A DNA stretch of 23,919 bases from an uncultured Collinsella sp. (GCA_958436995.1 CAUBMI010000029.1:1-23919); one strand, 5' to 3'; positions 1 through 7,944 are shown, counted from the stretch's first letter. The notes: generated from the letters alone by a model not told the origin. Numbers and translations are program-made.

Positions 1-2
1 CC

Positions 3-182
3 GCCGCGCTGGCGCTGGTGCTGACGGTGATCGTAACCGTGCAGCCGACGCTTGCTGAGATGTTCTTTGGCCCCGTAACGCTTGAGCTCAAGGGCGTTGT
101 CGCTGCCCTGGGCCTTGCCTTCCTGATTATTCCGCTGATGGAGATCTACAAGGCGATCATGCGCGCGGTCGAGAAGGAGTAA
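3..182 (+). CDS. C-terminal end of a cation-transporting P-type ATPase (partial)
   Basis: An open frame enters from the left edge and stops at TAA 180-182, giving about 59 residues. It reads as two hydrophobic helices (LALVLTVIVTV, then GVVAALGLAFLIIPL) around a short loop with FFGPVTLELKG, and ends MEIYKAIMRAVEKE. This matches the last two transmembrane helices and short basic tail of the C-terminal domain of Ca2+/Na+-type P-type ATPases, where the tail after a hydrophobic-Pro-Leu-hydrophobic-Glu motif is typical. The catalytic DKTGT and nucleotide domains lie outside the window, so the ion cannot be named. Another multi-pass transporter is possible but less likely. Confidence 0.6.
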   Translation, partial: AALALVLTVIVTVQPTLAEMFFGPVTLELKGVVAALGLAFLIIPLMEIYKAIMRAVEKE

Positions 183-194
183 GTTAACCTGTCC

Positions 195-283
195 GGGCCC
201 GCCCCTGCGTGTTTTCTTCTTCGCTGGTCCTCGCGCTTCGCGCTGCGGGATCGCTCAGAAGAAAACACTCCCGGGGTGGGCCC
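195..283. repeat. Long imperfect inverted repeat (possible hairpin)
   Basis: Outer arms 195-205 and 273-283 pair over 11 positions with one G-U. Inner arms 209-220 and 257-268 (GTGTTTTCTTCT and its exact reverse complement) pair perfectly over 12. The 36-base interior is GC-rich and contains CGCGCTTCGCG. No T-tract follows, so it is not a standard terminator. The layout (arms rich in AGAAAAC, GC-rich hairpin interior) resembles the tRNA-linked cores further along the window, but the sequence is not the same. Confidence 0.6.
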
Positions 284-343
284 TACGGTATCCTTACTGG
301 CTTTTCTCCCGCGCGGATGAAAAAGGGCTGAGGGAAAGAAGGT

Positions 344-376
344 GAGCGGCCGAGCAATTGCTCGGCCGCTCGTTTT
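344..376 (+). terminator. Hairpin at the end of unit 1 (weak T-tract)
   Basis: Perfect 28-base palindrome at 344-371 (arms GAGCGGCCGAGCAA) followed by GTTTTG. It probably ends transcription from the upstream ATPase gene. The T-tract is short, so efficiency is uncertain. Confidence 0.5.
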
Positions 377-481
377 GAATAAAGGATGTGCCCTTTGGAA
401 ACCCCTCTCGGGGGGCGGGCCCTGCGGTGACGTTGCTGACTTTTCTCCCGTGTGGATGATAAAGGCTGAGGGAAAGTGTGT

Positions 482-517
482 GAGTCGGTCGAGCATTTGC
501 TCGACCGACTCTTTTTT
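482..517 (+). terminator. Rho-independent terminator upstream of rsgA
   Basis: 14-bp perfect stem (482-495 with 498-511), a two-base TT loop as written, and six Ts at 512-517. An ATG at 476 in the rsgA frame lies just before and reads through this hairpin, which argues against it as the start of rsgA. Confidence 0.8.
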
Positions 518-565
518 GTGGGAAAATACCTGCTCAGTTGTGATTTATGGTGCTGGGAGGCGCTT

Positions 566-1750
566 GTGGGCAAGGCTAAGGCTAAAGCGAAGAAAAAGAC
601 GACGGGGGCGCGGGCTAAGCGTGACCGTCGTCGGAAGCTTGCGACCGAAGCCCCCGCGTCTGCCGAGGAGTTGTTGACGAGCGTACCGGGGCTCGATGCG
701 TTGCAGGATGTTCCGGCGTTTGACGATCTGCCGGTTGATGCCGCCCAACGGGCAGCCTTCGATGATTTTTGCGCGCAAGCCGAGGAACCCGAGCAGATGC
801 AGTTGGGCGCCGTGGTGCGCTTGGACCGCGGGTTTCCGCTGGTGGCGACTGCCGATGACACGTTTCGTGCCGAGCATGCCGTGGGGTTTGCCAAGTCGCG
901 CGGCGAGGACGAGGTCCTGCTGCCTGCCGTGGGCGACCGTGTGGCGGTGCGCCGCGCTCCCGGGCACGGTATGGGCGTGATTGAGTGCGTGCTGCCGCGC
1001 CGTACGAGCTTTGAGCGTTGGCGTGGCCGTGCCCGTGGTGAGCGCCAAGTGCTCTGCTCCAACGTTGACAGCGTGCTAATTGTGCAGGCGCTCGGTGCCG
1101 GCGAGGTGCTGCTCGACCGTGTGGCGCGCTCGCTGGTGTTGACGCTCGACTGCGATGCCGAGCCGGTGGTGGTGCTCACCAAAGCTGACCGCTGCGATGC
1201 CGAGGAGCTCGAGCGCGATCTGGACCGCGTGCGCCGCCTAGTGGGTCCGGACGTGCGCGTGATCGTGACGTCCTCTGCTGAGGGCCGCGGCCTGGACGAG
1301 GTCCGTTCCTGCGTGCCTGCTGGGAGCTGCGCCATGATTCTGGGCGAGTCGGGTGCCGGCAAGTCGACGCTGCTCAATGCACTGCTGGGGCACGATACGT
1401 TGGCGACCGGCGGTGTGCGCGAACGCGACGATCAGGGCCGTCACACTACCGTCGCGCGCGTGATGGTGGCGCTGCCGGGCGACGCCGGCGTGATCGCCGA
1501 TGCCCCGGGCCTGCGCAGCCTACCGCTCGTGGGTCACGAGCGGGGTCTGGCGCGCGCCTTCCCCGAGATTGTCGAGGCATCGCGCGCGTGCCGGTTTGGC
1601 GACTGCACGCATACGCATGAGCCGGGTTGCGCCGTTCGCGAGGCCGAGGATGCCGGGCAGATTGACAGCCTGCGCCTGGAGACGTTTCAAAACTTGGCGT
1701 CATCTATGCGCGTGAGTGCTCAAATGCTCGATCCCGATGTTCATCTGTAA
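566..1750 (+). CDS. rsgA: Ribosome small subunit-dependent GTPase A (RsgA)
   Basis: 394-residue circularly permuted GTPase that acts in late 30S subunit maturation. An N-terminal basic stretch (KAKAKAKKKTTGARAKRDRRRK) is followed by an OB-like region and then the G motifs in permuted order: G4 TKAD (about 205-208), G5-like SSAEG, G1 GESGAGKST (260-268), G3 DAPG (312-315). The C-terminal zinc site is visible as C342-x4-C347-x-H349-x5-C355, the family spacing. Start: GTG 566 has GGGAGG at 555-560. The in-frame ATG at 476 would run through a terminator hairpin and is rejected. The basic N-terminal extension makes it a little longer than many family members. It has its own terminator and no operon partner. 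Confidence 0.95.
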   Translation: MGKAKAKAKKKTTGARAKRDRRRKLATEAPASAEELLTSVPGLDALQDVPAFDDLPVDAAQRAAFDDFCAQAEEPEQMQLGAVVRLDRGFPLVATADDTFRAEHAVGFAKSRGEDEVLLPAVGDRVAVRRAPGHGMGVIECVLPRRTSFERWRGRARGERQVLCSNVDSVLIVQALGAGEVLLDRVARSLVLTLDCDAEPVVVLTKADRCDAEELERDLDRVRRLVGPDVRVIVTSSAEGRGLDEVRSCVPAGSCAMILGESGAGKSTLLNALLGHDTLATGGVRERDDQGRHTTVARVMVALPGDAGVIADAPGLRSLPLVGHERGLARAFPEIVEASRACRFGDCTHTHEPGCAVREAEDAGQIDSLRLETFQNLASSMRVSAQMLDPDVHL

Positions 1751-1767
1751 TTGAATTTATCTATGAC

Positions 1768-1802
1768 AGCCGTCTCCCAACTGTACGAGAGGCGGCTTTT
1801 TT
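1768..1802 (+). terminator. Terminator after rsgA
   Basis: Nine-bp stem AGCCGTCTC (1768-1776) with the matching 3' arm ending at 1797 (one G-U pair), ten-base loop, then a run of Ts to 1802. Confidence 0.85.
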
Positions 1803-1832
1803 GCTGCGGAAAAGCCTCGAAACATGCAGTTT

Positions 1833-1922
1833 GCTGACGTGCTGACCAAAACCTTGCCACGAGCTTGACGGGCTGGTCAGTTTTTGGTCAGCGATTGGTT
1901 TGACATCGAAAACCAAGATCGC
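1833..1922 (+). promoter_or_regulatory. Possible control region of the Tad operon: nested inverted repeats and a -35-like site
   Basis: GCTGAC occurs twice (1833-1838, 1841-1846) and its complement GGTCAG twice (1875-1880, 1886-1891). The longer arms GCTGACCAAAAC (1841-1852) and GTTTTTGGTCAGC (1880-1892) form an imperfect 12-13 bp stem. Overlapping it is TTGACA at 1900-1905, a perfect -35 hexamer, with no good -10 at 16-18 bases. A second imperfect inverted repeat spans 1891-1922. Regulator sites or an RNA hairpin are both possible. Confidence 0.35.
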
Positions 1923-2002
1923 GATTGCGCCGCTTTGCACTCTGACCGTCCAGACAATGGTGGTACGGGCATTCGCCCGGCACTGCCATGAGAGGAGCGG
2001 CC

Positions 2003-2662
2003 GTGAACAAGAGCAAGCGCATCGCCATCAGTCTGGTCGCAGGCGTGCTCGCTGCTCTGCTCTGCATGGTTTACGGCTCGTCGATCCGCTCGCAAGCCGA
2101 ACAGGTCCAGGCTGAGACCTTGGCCAAGTACGGGGACGATCGCGTCGAGGTATGCGTTGCGGCGCGCGATATCGATGTGGGCGAGACCCTCGATGAGACC
2201 AACGTCATGACCCAGGAATGGCTGACGAGCCTGCTGCCGCGTGACGCGGCGACCGAGCTGCGCCAGGTGCGCGGCGACGTGACGACTTCGCGTATTCCCA
2301 AAAACGCCGTGATCTGCAATGTCTACACCAAGGTCGAGAGCCGCAAGCTCGAGGTGCCTAAGGGCAAGGTCGCCGTTTCGGTGGCGGTCGATGCCGAGCA
2401 CTCGGTCGGCGGTGCTACGGGCGTGGGCAGCTACGTGGATGTGTATGTGCAAAAAGACGGCGTGACCGATCGGCTGTGCGGCGCGTACGTGATCGATACC
2501 AGTGAGGATTCCGGTGCCACGCGCGAGGGCAAGATCGAATGGGTGACGCTGGCGGCTGACCCCGAAGACGTCAAGGAACTGCTGGGAGCCTCGGGCAAGG
2601 GAACGGTCAGCTTGACGATTCCCGCCACGGCGCGCGGCAAAAAGAGCGGAGGCGACGAGTGA
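2003..2662 (+). CDS. cpaB: Flp pilus assembly protein CpaB/RcpC (SAF domain)
   Basis: 219-residue membrane-anchored protein, first gene of the Tad/Flp pilus operon. A short basic N-terminus (NKSKR) precedes one hydrophobic helix (about 8-27, ISLVAGVLAALLCMVYG). The exported part begins with a SAF-type region (VEVCVAARDIDVGETLDETNV) and continues with an RcpC-like region holding GVGSYVDVYV. In Gram-negative Tad systems CpaB/RcpC works near the secretin; here it probably contacts the wall or pilus base, which is inference. GTG 2003 is chosen because AGAGGAG sits at 1991-1997; an ATG at 1988 is upstream of that site. The stop overlaps the next start in TGATG (2660-2664), pointing to coupled translation. 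Confidence 0.88.
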   Translation: MNKSKRIAISLVAGVLAALLCMVYGSSIRSQAEQVQAETLAKYGDDRVEVCVAARDIDVGETLDETNVMTQEWLTSLLPRDAATELRQVRGDVTTSRIPKNAVICNVYTKVESRKLEVPKGKVAVSVAVDAEHSVGGATGVGSYVDVYVQKDGVTDRLCGAYVIDTSEDSGATREGKIEWVTLAADPEDVKELLGASGKGTVSLTIPATARGKKSGGDE

Positions 2663-4311
2663 TGAAGGCGATCTGGCTTGCGTGCTGCGCGTGCGGCGAT
2701 TACGGGCTGTTGCAGCGGGAAGTCGAGGGCCGTGATGCGGGTGCACAGGTGCTTCGCGTGGGTGACCTGGACGGGCTGGTTTCCATGGCGCGGGCGTTTC
2801 CGTCGCGCCGCGGGGCTGCCATCATCGCGGCGTCTCTGTTTGATACCGAAGATGTGCGCAAGACTGTTGCGCGCCTGACGGCCGAAGGCCGCGTGAGTCG
2901 CGTGGTCGTGTTGATAGAAGCGCTCGATCCGTCGGATATCGAGGGGCTGTTTCGCGCGGGGGCGACCGAGGTCATCGCTGCACACAGTATATGCGGCAAC
3001 GGGCGCGCGGGCGAGGGAGCGGTTGATTCCGATCGGCGCATGACGATTGAGCCCGATGCTTTTGTTGATAGGGAACCCGGGGCGCCTCGCGCTACAAGAG
3101 GCCCGCGTGTTGATGATTATGGAAAAGCGGAAGCCGAGCATGGTCGGCGCCCCCGGAACCCCCTTGTATACGATGACGCTGGAGGGCCGGCGCAGCATGC
3201 TGGCGACTCCCCGGCAGTAGATATGGGATACGTGCACGGCGTGAATCTGGCGGATGAACTCGACGAAGTTGAGGGCCTTGCCGGGTGCGGCGAGTTGTCG
3301 CTGATGCAGCATGAGCAGATTGCGCAGAACGAGCCTGCCTCGCAGACCGAACAAGCAGCCATGCCGGCTTGGACGCAGCACGTGGTTGCGGCGGGGGAGA
3401 CGGGGACGCTGTCACCGACGCCCGCCCCGCCGCCTCCGATGCCGCCGGCAGACGCTACCGCTCCGCCGCATCGAGCTCCAGTCATCTGCGCTATTTCGGG
3501 TTCGGGCGGTTGCGGCAAGTCGACGATCGTTGCCACCATGGCACACACATCGTCGCTGTTGGGCTTGCGTGCCGCCGTGCTCGACCTGGACCTGATGTTT
3601 GGAAACCTTTACGACTTGTTAGGCGTCGATGCTCCGCGCGATATGGCGGCACTTATCGAGCCGTCGGCGGCGGGCATGCTCACCGAGCCGGATATCGTAG
3701 CCGCTTCGATGCGCGTGGCGCCGGGCGTTACGCTCTGGGGTCCCGTCGCGGCGCCCGAGCAAGCCGAGCTCATGGCACGTCCGGTGGAGCTACTGCTTGA
3801 TGTTCTGCGTCGCGAATCCGACGTGGTCTTTATCGATACCTCGGTCTTTTGGGGCGACGCCGTGGCGGCTGCGGTGGCGGCGAGCGACCGTTGCCTGGTC
3901 GTTGGCGATGCGGCGGTGTCGTCCGCGGCATCGGCATCGCGCGTCATTGAACTGGCAGGTCGAGTAGGTGTGCCGCGCACGCGCATGAGCGCCGTGTTCA
4001 ACCGGTTCGGTGCGCGCGGGGCAGACGAGGACGTCGCCATGCGCTTTGAGATTGCCTGTGCGTTAAGCTCCAAGATTCGTATCGCCGATGGCGGGCAGGA
4101 TCTCGCCGCGCTCATGGCGTTTGGGCGCGCTGACGAGGCAGTGGGGCAGACCAGCGCTTTTGCGACTAGCGTGCGCGAGGCCACGCGCGAGATGCTCGTG
4201 GAACTGGGGTGCGCCGTCGGCCCTTGGAGCGATATGGTCGCCGACCGTGCAACGCGCACCGAACGCCCGCGTATCCGCCTTCCCTGGTCGCGCGAGGGTG
4301 ATCAGCGATGA
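2662..4311 (+). CDS. cpaE: Pilus assembly ATPase CpaE/TadZ (MinD-like)
   Basis: 549 residues in three parts. Residues 1 to about 115 resemble a degenerate receiver-like domain. A low-complexity Pro/Ala/Glu/Gln-rich linker (about 120-270, including TPAPPPPMPPADATAPP) follows. A MinD/ParA-like ATPase runs from about 273 to the end. Its P-loop is GSGGCGKST (280-288); the signature lysine of MinD-type deviant Walker A motifs is replaced, as often seen in CpaE/TadZ. A Walker A' VLDLDLMFGNL and a Walker B-like VVFIDTSVFW follow. In the family the protein localises the Tad machine to the cell pole. The start ATG 2662 overlaps the cpaB stop by one base, with GGAGG at 2648-2652. The GTG at 2659 is in frame but less likely. 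Confidence 0.85.
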   Translation: MKAIWLACCACGDYGLLQREVEGRDAGAQVLRVGDLDGLVSMARAFPSRRGAAIIAASLFDTEDVRKTVARLTAEGRVSRVVVLIEALDPSDIEGLFRAGATEVIAAHSICGNGRAGEGAVDSDRRMTIEPDAFVDREPGAPRATRGPRVDDYGKAEAEHGRRPRNPLVYDDAGGPAQHAGDSPAVDMGYVHGVNLADELDEVEGLAGCGELSLMQHEQIAQNEPASQTEQAAMPAWTQHVVAAGETGTLSPTPAPPPPMPPADATAPPHRAPVICAISGSGGCGKSTIVATMAHTSSLLGLRAAVLDLDLMFGNLYDLLGVDAPRDMAALIEPSAAGMLTEPDIVAASMRVAPGVTLWGPVAAPEQAELMARPVELLLDVLRRESDVVFIDTSVFWGDAVAAAVAASDRCLVVGDAAVSSAASASRVIELAGRVGVPRTRMSAVFNRFGARGADEDVAMRFEIACALSSKIRIADGGQDLAALMAFGRADEAVGQTSAFATSVREATREMLVELGCAVGPWSDMVADRATRTERPRIRLPWSREGDQR

Positions 4312-5636
4312 GCCTGCAAACGAGGATTAAGGCTGCCGGCGCTGCGGCGGCGGCAGCGCCTGTAGATGTGGGGCGTCGCCGCGCCGTGAAACGACGCACC
4401 AAGCGCGCCGTGATGGACCGCATGGGTTACGACGAAGTGGCGCGTATCAGCGCCTATATCGACCCGGCACTTGCCCGCTCGGAATTGCGTCCTGCGGTGG
4501 AGGCGGCGCTCAATGTTGAGGAGCCGACCGATCTCGCGACGCCCGAGCGCGAGACCATCATCGACGAGATTTTGGATGACGTGGTGGGCTTGGGGCCGTT
4601 GCAGCCGCTCATCGAGGACGACACCGTTACCGAGATCATGATCAACGGCTGCCGCTCGGCTTTCTTTGAACGCGGCGGCGTCTTGTACCCCATCGAGCAT
4701 GCGTTTGAGGATGATGAGCAGATCCGTGTGCTTATCGACCGCATTATCTCGCCACTTGGCCGCCGTATCGACGAGCGCAGCCCCATCGTCAACGCCCGCC
4801 TCAAAACGGGCTATCGCGTCAACGCGGTGATTCCGCCTGTGGCGATTGACGGACCGATTCTCACCATCCGAAAGTTCTCGGACCGCATCTGTTCGTTGGA
4901 CGAGCTTGTGGGCCTGGGATCGCTGCCGCTTTGGTATGCGCAGCTGCTGTCGTGTGCGGTGTCGCTGCGACAGGACCTGGCGGTTGCGGGAGGCACGGGA
5001 TCTGGTAAGACCACCCTGCTCAACGCGTTGTCATGTGAGATTTCCACCGGCGAGCGCATCGTGACGATCGAGGACTCTGCCGAGCTCAAGTTTGCGCATC
5101 ATCCGCACGTGGTGCGCCTAGAGGCGCGCGAGGCTTCAATTGAAGGCGAGGGCGCGGTGACGATCCGCGACCTGGTGACTAATGCCCTGCGCATGCGCCC
5201 CGACCGCATCGTGGTGGGCGAGGTGCGCGGTGCCGAGTGCTGCGACATGTTGCAGGCCATGAACACGGGCCACGACGGGTCGCTCACCACGCTTCATGCG
5301 GGTTCAGAACAGGAGACCGTGGTGCGTCTGACGTTGCTTGCACGTTATGGCATCGATCTGCCGAGCGAGCTCATCGAGGAGCAGATTGCCATGGCACTCG
5401 ACGGTATCGTGATGTCCGAGCGCCACGCCGATGGCAGGCGCTTCGTCTCCTCGTATTCGGGGGTGCGACGCGCCGCATCGGGCGGCGTAGAGCTCGAGCG
5501 CTATGTGACGTTCGATGCCGCCGAGCGCACCTGGACGCTTGACCGCGAGCCGCCGTTTATCGCAGAAGGCCTGCGGTCGGGGACGCTCACACAAGAGGAG
5601 GTGGACGAATGGAGATCACTGTGCCCCTCGTCGTAG
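4308..5636 (+). CDS. cpaF: Tad secretion ATPase CpaF/TadA
   Basis: 442-residue hexameric secretion ATPase of the VirB11/PilT superfamily, which powers assembly of the Flp pilus at the cytoplasmic face of the membrane. Visible signatures: the N-terminal CpaF region with GLGPLQPLIEDDTVTEIMING, Walker A GGTGSGKTT (228-236), an Asp box near TIEDSAEL, Walker B RPDRIVVGEVRG, and a His-box region with GHDGSLTTLHAGS. Length is normal for the family. The ATG at 4308 overlaps the cpaE stop (ATGA). The 3' end overlaps tadB by 28 bases. Confidence 0.95.
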   Translation: MSLQTRIKAAGAAAAAAPVDVGRRRAVKRRTKRAVMDRMGYDEVARISAYIDPALARSELRPAVEAALNVEEPTDLATPERETIIDEILDDVVGLGPLQPLIEDDTVTEIMINGCRSAFFERGGVLYPIEHAFEDDEQIRVLIDRIISPLGRRIDERSPIVNARLKTGYRVNAVIPPVAIDGPILTIRKFSDRICSLDELVGLGSLPLWYAQLLSCAVSLRQDLAVAGGTGSGKTTLLNALSCEISTGERIVTIEDSAELKFAHHPHVVRLEAREASIEGEGAVTIRDLVTNALRMRPDRIVVGEVRGAECCDMLQAMNTGHDGSLTTLHAGSEQETVVRLTLLARYGIDLPSELIEEQIAMALDGIVMSERHADGRRFVSSYSGVRRAASGGVELERYVTFDAAERTWTLDREPPFIAEGLRSGTLTQEEVDEWRSLCPSS

Positions 5637-6535
5637 GGGGCTTGGCAGGGCTTTCTGTCGCGACGGCGTGCGGGGCGGAACCTCGTGTGCCGCAGGTACC
5701 GCCGGCGGAGCTGGCACGTCAGGCGCTCGAGACGGTGGCAGAGAAGCTGCCGCGTGAGCTGGTGGAAAACGATCTGCTGAAAAAGATCGCCCGTTCGTGG
5801 GCATCGCTGGCTCCGGCGCATCGCCTTGGCCTCGTGATCGAAGATGCTTCGGGACGTTTGGCGTTTCTGCTGCTATCGAGCGGTGTCTGCTGCGTTTTAC
5901 TAACGATGGTGTCGTTATCGCCCCTCGGATTTGCCTTGGGACTTGTTGCTCCGTTTGCCGTTGGTGCCGCTCGGGATGGCTTTGAGAGCCGGCGCGAGCA
6001 ACACGATGCAGAAGAGGCAATGCCCGAGGCGTTTACCGCACTTTCCATGTCGCTTGCCTCGGGACATTCGCTGGCCCAGGGCATGCGCTTTGTGGGCGCT
6101 CATGCGCAAGAGCCAGTGCATACCGAGTTTTTGCGGGTGGCGGCGGCGATCGATTGCGGCATCTCGGCGACCGACGCGCTCGATGACTTGCTCGTGCGTA
6201 TCGACGCCCCCGGTCTTTCGCTTGTGACCTTGGCGCTTAAGGTGTCTCAGCGCACCGGCGCTCCGCTTGCCGACTTACTGTCCGAGGCGTCGAGCATGGT
6301 GGGGGAGCGCATTGAGCTCAAGCGCCGCCTGGATGTTAAGACGTCGCAGGCTCGCATGTCTGCGCATATGGTCGCGGCGATGCCGGCGGGCATGTGCGCG
6401 GTGTTGGCGCTGCTTTCGGCAGATTTTCGTCGCGGTCTTGCGACGCCTGCCGGCGCGGGCGCTGTGGTGCTGGGTCTTGCCCTCAACGCCGTTGCCCTGG
6501 TGGTTATCCGGCGCATTATGCGGGTGGAGCTATGA
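5609..6535 (+). CDS. tadB: Tad inner-membrane platform protein TadB (type II secretion F domain)
   Basis: 308 residues with the T2SSF pattern: a short N-terminal hydrophobic segment (about 5-22), a double hydrophobic region about 83-122, and a cytoplasmic helical domain with EAMPEAFTALSMSLASGHSL and LVTLALKVSQRTGAPLADLL. Two C-terminal membrane helices (about 250-270 and 280-303) end in a basic tail. With TadC it forms the membrane platform on which CpaF acts. ATG 5609 has AGGAGG a few bases upstream inside cpaF. The stop overlaps tadC in ATGA. Confidence 0.88.
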   Translation: MEITVPLVVGGLAGLSVATACGAEPRVPQVPPAELARQALETVAEKLPRELVENDLLKKIARSWASLAPAHRLGLVIEDASGRLAFLLLSSGVCCVLLTMVSLSPLGFALGLVAPFAVGAARDGFESRREQHDAEEAMPEAFTALSMSLASGHSLAQGMRFVGAHAQEPVHTEFLRVAAAIDCGISATDALDDLLVRIDAPGLSLVTLALKVSQRTGAPLADLLSEASSMVGERIELKRRLDVKTSQARMSAHMVAAMPAGMCAVLALLSADFRRGLATPAGAGAVVLGLALNAVALVVIRRIMRVEL

Positions 6536-7173
6536 GCGCCCCGGTTGCAGTTGCGGCTTGCCTGTGCGCCCTGAGTGTATTTGTCGCGACGGGTTTGGAT
6601 CGGGCGGATGCACGCAAGATCGCAGGGGCCTGCAAGCGCGAGGCGGTGCTGGTCGCTGCCGCGGGTCGCTCGGTGGTCGATGCTCTGACCGCGCGAGTGA
6701 AGGGCGCGGTTGGAGCGGGCGGCCCGGCGCGAGTGTCGCTCGGCGAAGTGTCCGAGATGATCGATGTTGTGCGCTTGGGTCTTTCGGCCGGTCTTTCGTT
6801 TGATGCGGCGCTTGAGATTTTCTGCGCCAACCGCCGGTCAGTGCTGGCTCTTCGCCTTGAGCGCGCCTGCATGGCGTGGCAGGTGGGCGTGGGCACGCGT
6901 GAGGACGAGTTGTTGGCCGCCGCGCGCGACCTGGACGTGCGAGCGCTCGAGACCTTTGCCATCACGGTGGGGCAGGCGCTCGCCCTGGGTGCCCCACTTG
7001 CCGAGACGCTGGCCGCTCAAAGTCGCGAGATCCGTGCGGCTCATCGCGCCGCGGTCGAGCGCGAGATCGAGCGTGCACCCGTCAAGCTGCTGATTCCCAC
7101 CGGCACGCTCATCTTGCCGGCGTTGCTTCTGTCCATATTGGGCCCGCTGCTGGGAGCAGGCGGGATGATGTAG
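6532..7173 (+). CDS. tadC: Tad inner-membrane platform protein TadC (type II secretion F domain)
   Basis: 213 residues, shorter than the usual 280-320 of TadC. One N-terminal hydrophobic segment (VAVAACLCALSVFVATG) is followed by a cytoplasmic F domain with MIDVVRLGLSAGLSFDAALE and FAITVGQALALGAPLAETL. A C-terminal hydrophobic segment (LIPTGTLILPALLLSILGPLL) completes it. The paired F domains of TadB and TadC normally form a heterodimeric platform. ATG 6532 overlaps the tadB stop by four bases. A longer in-frame start at 6394 would run antisense-like through tadB and gives a Cys/Arg-rich peptide, so it is rejected. Confidence 0.85.
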   Translation: MSAPVAVAACLCALSVFVATGLDRADARKIAGACKREAVLVAAAGRSVVDALTARVKGAVGAGGPARVSLGEVSEMIDVVRLGLSAGLSFDAALEIFCANRRSVLALRLERACMAWQVGVGTREDELLAAARDLDVRALETFAITVGQALALGAPLAETLAAQSREIRAAHRAAVEREIERAPVKLLIPTGTLILPALLLSILGPLLGAGGMM

Positions 7174-7183
7174 GGAGGAATAC

Positions 7184-7417
7184 ATGAACACGATGACTGA
7201 CGCTGCTGGCAAGGTCCAGGGCTGGGCGTTTTGCCGGGCGGCACATGTTCGTCAGCGCGCCAAGGAACTATTGCAGGAGGAGAGTGCACAGGGTACCACC
7301 GAGTATGCCATCTTGGTCGGCGTGCTCGTGGTGATCGCGATTATCGCCATCGTCGCATTTAAGGGCAAGGTCCAAGATCTATGGAACGCTATCAGCGAGG
7401 GCATCAACAGCCTGTAG
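7184..7417 (+). CDS. flp: Flp-type major pilin (class III signal peptide)
   Basis: 77-residue small pilin. A leader of about 34 residues ends EESA, followed by QGTTEYAILVGVLVVIAIIAIVAF. With cleavage before Q, glutamate is at +5, as in class III/Flp prepilins cut by TadV/FlaK-type peptidases. The mature subunit would be about 43 residues: a hydrophobic helix plus KGKVQDLWNAISEGINSL. The start has GGGAGG just upstream (from 7173), placed right after tadC. The leader is longer than that of most Flp pilins. No peptidase gene is in this window, so processing must rely on a gene elsewhere. Confidence 0.88.
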   Translation: MNTMTDAAGKVQGWAFCRAAHVRQRAKELLQEESAQGTTEYAILVGVLVVIAIIAIVAFKGKVQDLWNAISEGINSL

Positions 7418-7944
7418 AGGGCGAGCGCCCCATCGGGGTGCTGCTGGTGTTTGCTTGCCTGACCGTGGCGATAGCGGCGGTGCTTTGGGGGCTTAACGCC
7501 GCGCGGCAGCAGCGTCCTGGGACCGCCTCCGATTTGGGCTCAGATTCGGCGGTGGCGTCTCAAAAAGATGAGATGCGAGATGCGGACGATTCGGATGTCG
7601 CTGTCACGGCGCAAACCTTTCTGCGGACGCTCGACAAGCGGTCTGGCACTGCGACGGATTCGCCTGAGGGCAACGCGATTGCGGTCCGGCTTGCATGGTC
7701 CGAGGACCGACCGATGACCGAAGCGGCGGCGGATATGCTGCGTGCCTATCGCGAGGTACCCACGGCGCAACTTGCTCTGAGCGGCTATCTCGACATCAAG
7801 GGAAACGTGTGGGGCGCCATCGTGCGCGACGAACGCGGCTGGGTCGATATGGTGACAATTGCCGCGGATGCTGGCGATGCTTCGTGTCGTCTGCGCGCCG
7901 TGCGCCTGAGCCCGCAGGCAACGGACTCAAAGGAGGGATCGTGA
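7381..7944 (+). CDS. Membrane-anchored accessory protein of the Tad locus, function unknown
   Basis: 187 residues: a short polar N-terminus, one hydrophobic helix (GVLLVFACLTVAIAAVLWGL, about 19-38), then a hydrophilic domain with no motif I recognise. Topology suggests an anchored protein with its domain outside the membrane. The ATG at 7381 lies inside the pilin 3' end (37-base overlap), with only a weak site upstream. A GTG at 7438 would start at the membrane helix itself and is less attractive. AGGAGG at its 3' end serves the next gene. Its place among pilin genes suggests a role in pilus assembly or anchoring, which is inference. Confidence 0.7.
   Translation: MERYQRGHQQPVEGERPIGVLLVFACLTVAIAAVLWGLNAARQQRPGTASDLGSDSAVASQKDEMRDADDSDVAVTAQTFLRTLDKRSGTATDSPEGNAIAVRLAWSEDRPMTEAAADMLRAYREVPTAQLALSGYLDIKGNVWGAIVRDERGWVDMVTIAADAGDASCRLRAVRLSPQATDSKEGS

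Larger units (their letters stand above)
273..517 (+). repeat. Two tandem, diverged units each ending in a strong hairpin; possible non-coding RNA pair
   Basis: Unit 1 (about 273-376) and unit 2 (about 409-517) share a GGGCCCTnCGGT block. A 37-38 base block follows, CTTTTCTCCCG...GAGGGAAAG, at 301-338 and 440-476. Each ends in a hairpin with 14-base arms: 344-371 is a perfect palindrome, and 482-511 has arms 482-495/498-511. The hairpin stems differ at several positions but both pair fully, so pairing is kept while sequence changes. Ends of the 37-38 base block (CTTTTCTC with GAGGGAAAG) can also pair. No convincing gene is seen in 183-565; the open frames there are low-complexity shadows. An undescribed structured RNA or a terminator-linked repeat fits best. 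Confidence 0.55.

Noticed and set aside
476..565. ATG at 476 as start of rsgA
   Set aside because: It would translate through a strong terminator hairpin (482-517) and has no ribosome site; GTG 566 has GGGAGG at the right distance.
283..1377. Long minus-strand open frames opposite rsgA and elsewhere (for example 14087-15361, 15362-16579, 21494-22636)
   Set aside because: They lie antisense to clear genes; their composition is the mirror of high-GC codon bias, with no family features.
6394..6531. Longer N-terminus for tadC
   Set aside because: It overlaps tadB by 140 bases and gives a Cys/Arg-rich peptide; ATG 6532 overlaps the tadB stop in the usual ATGA manner.
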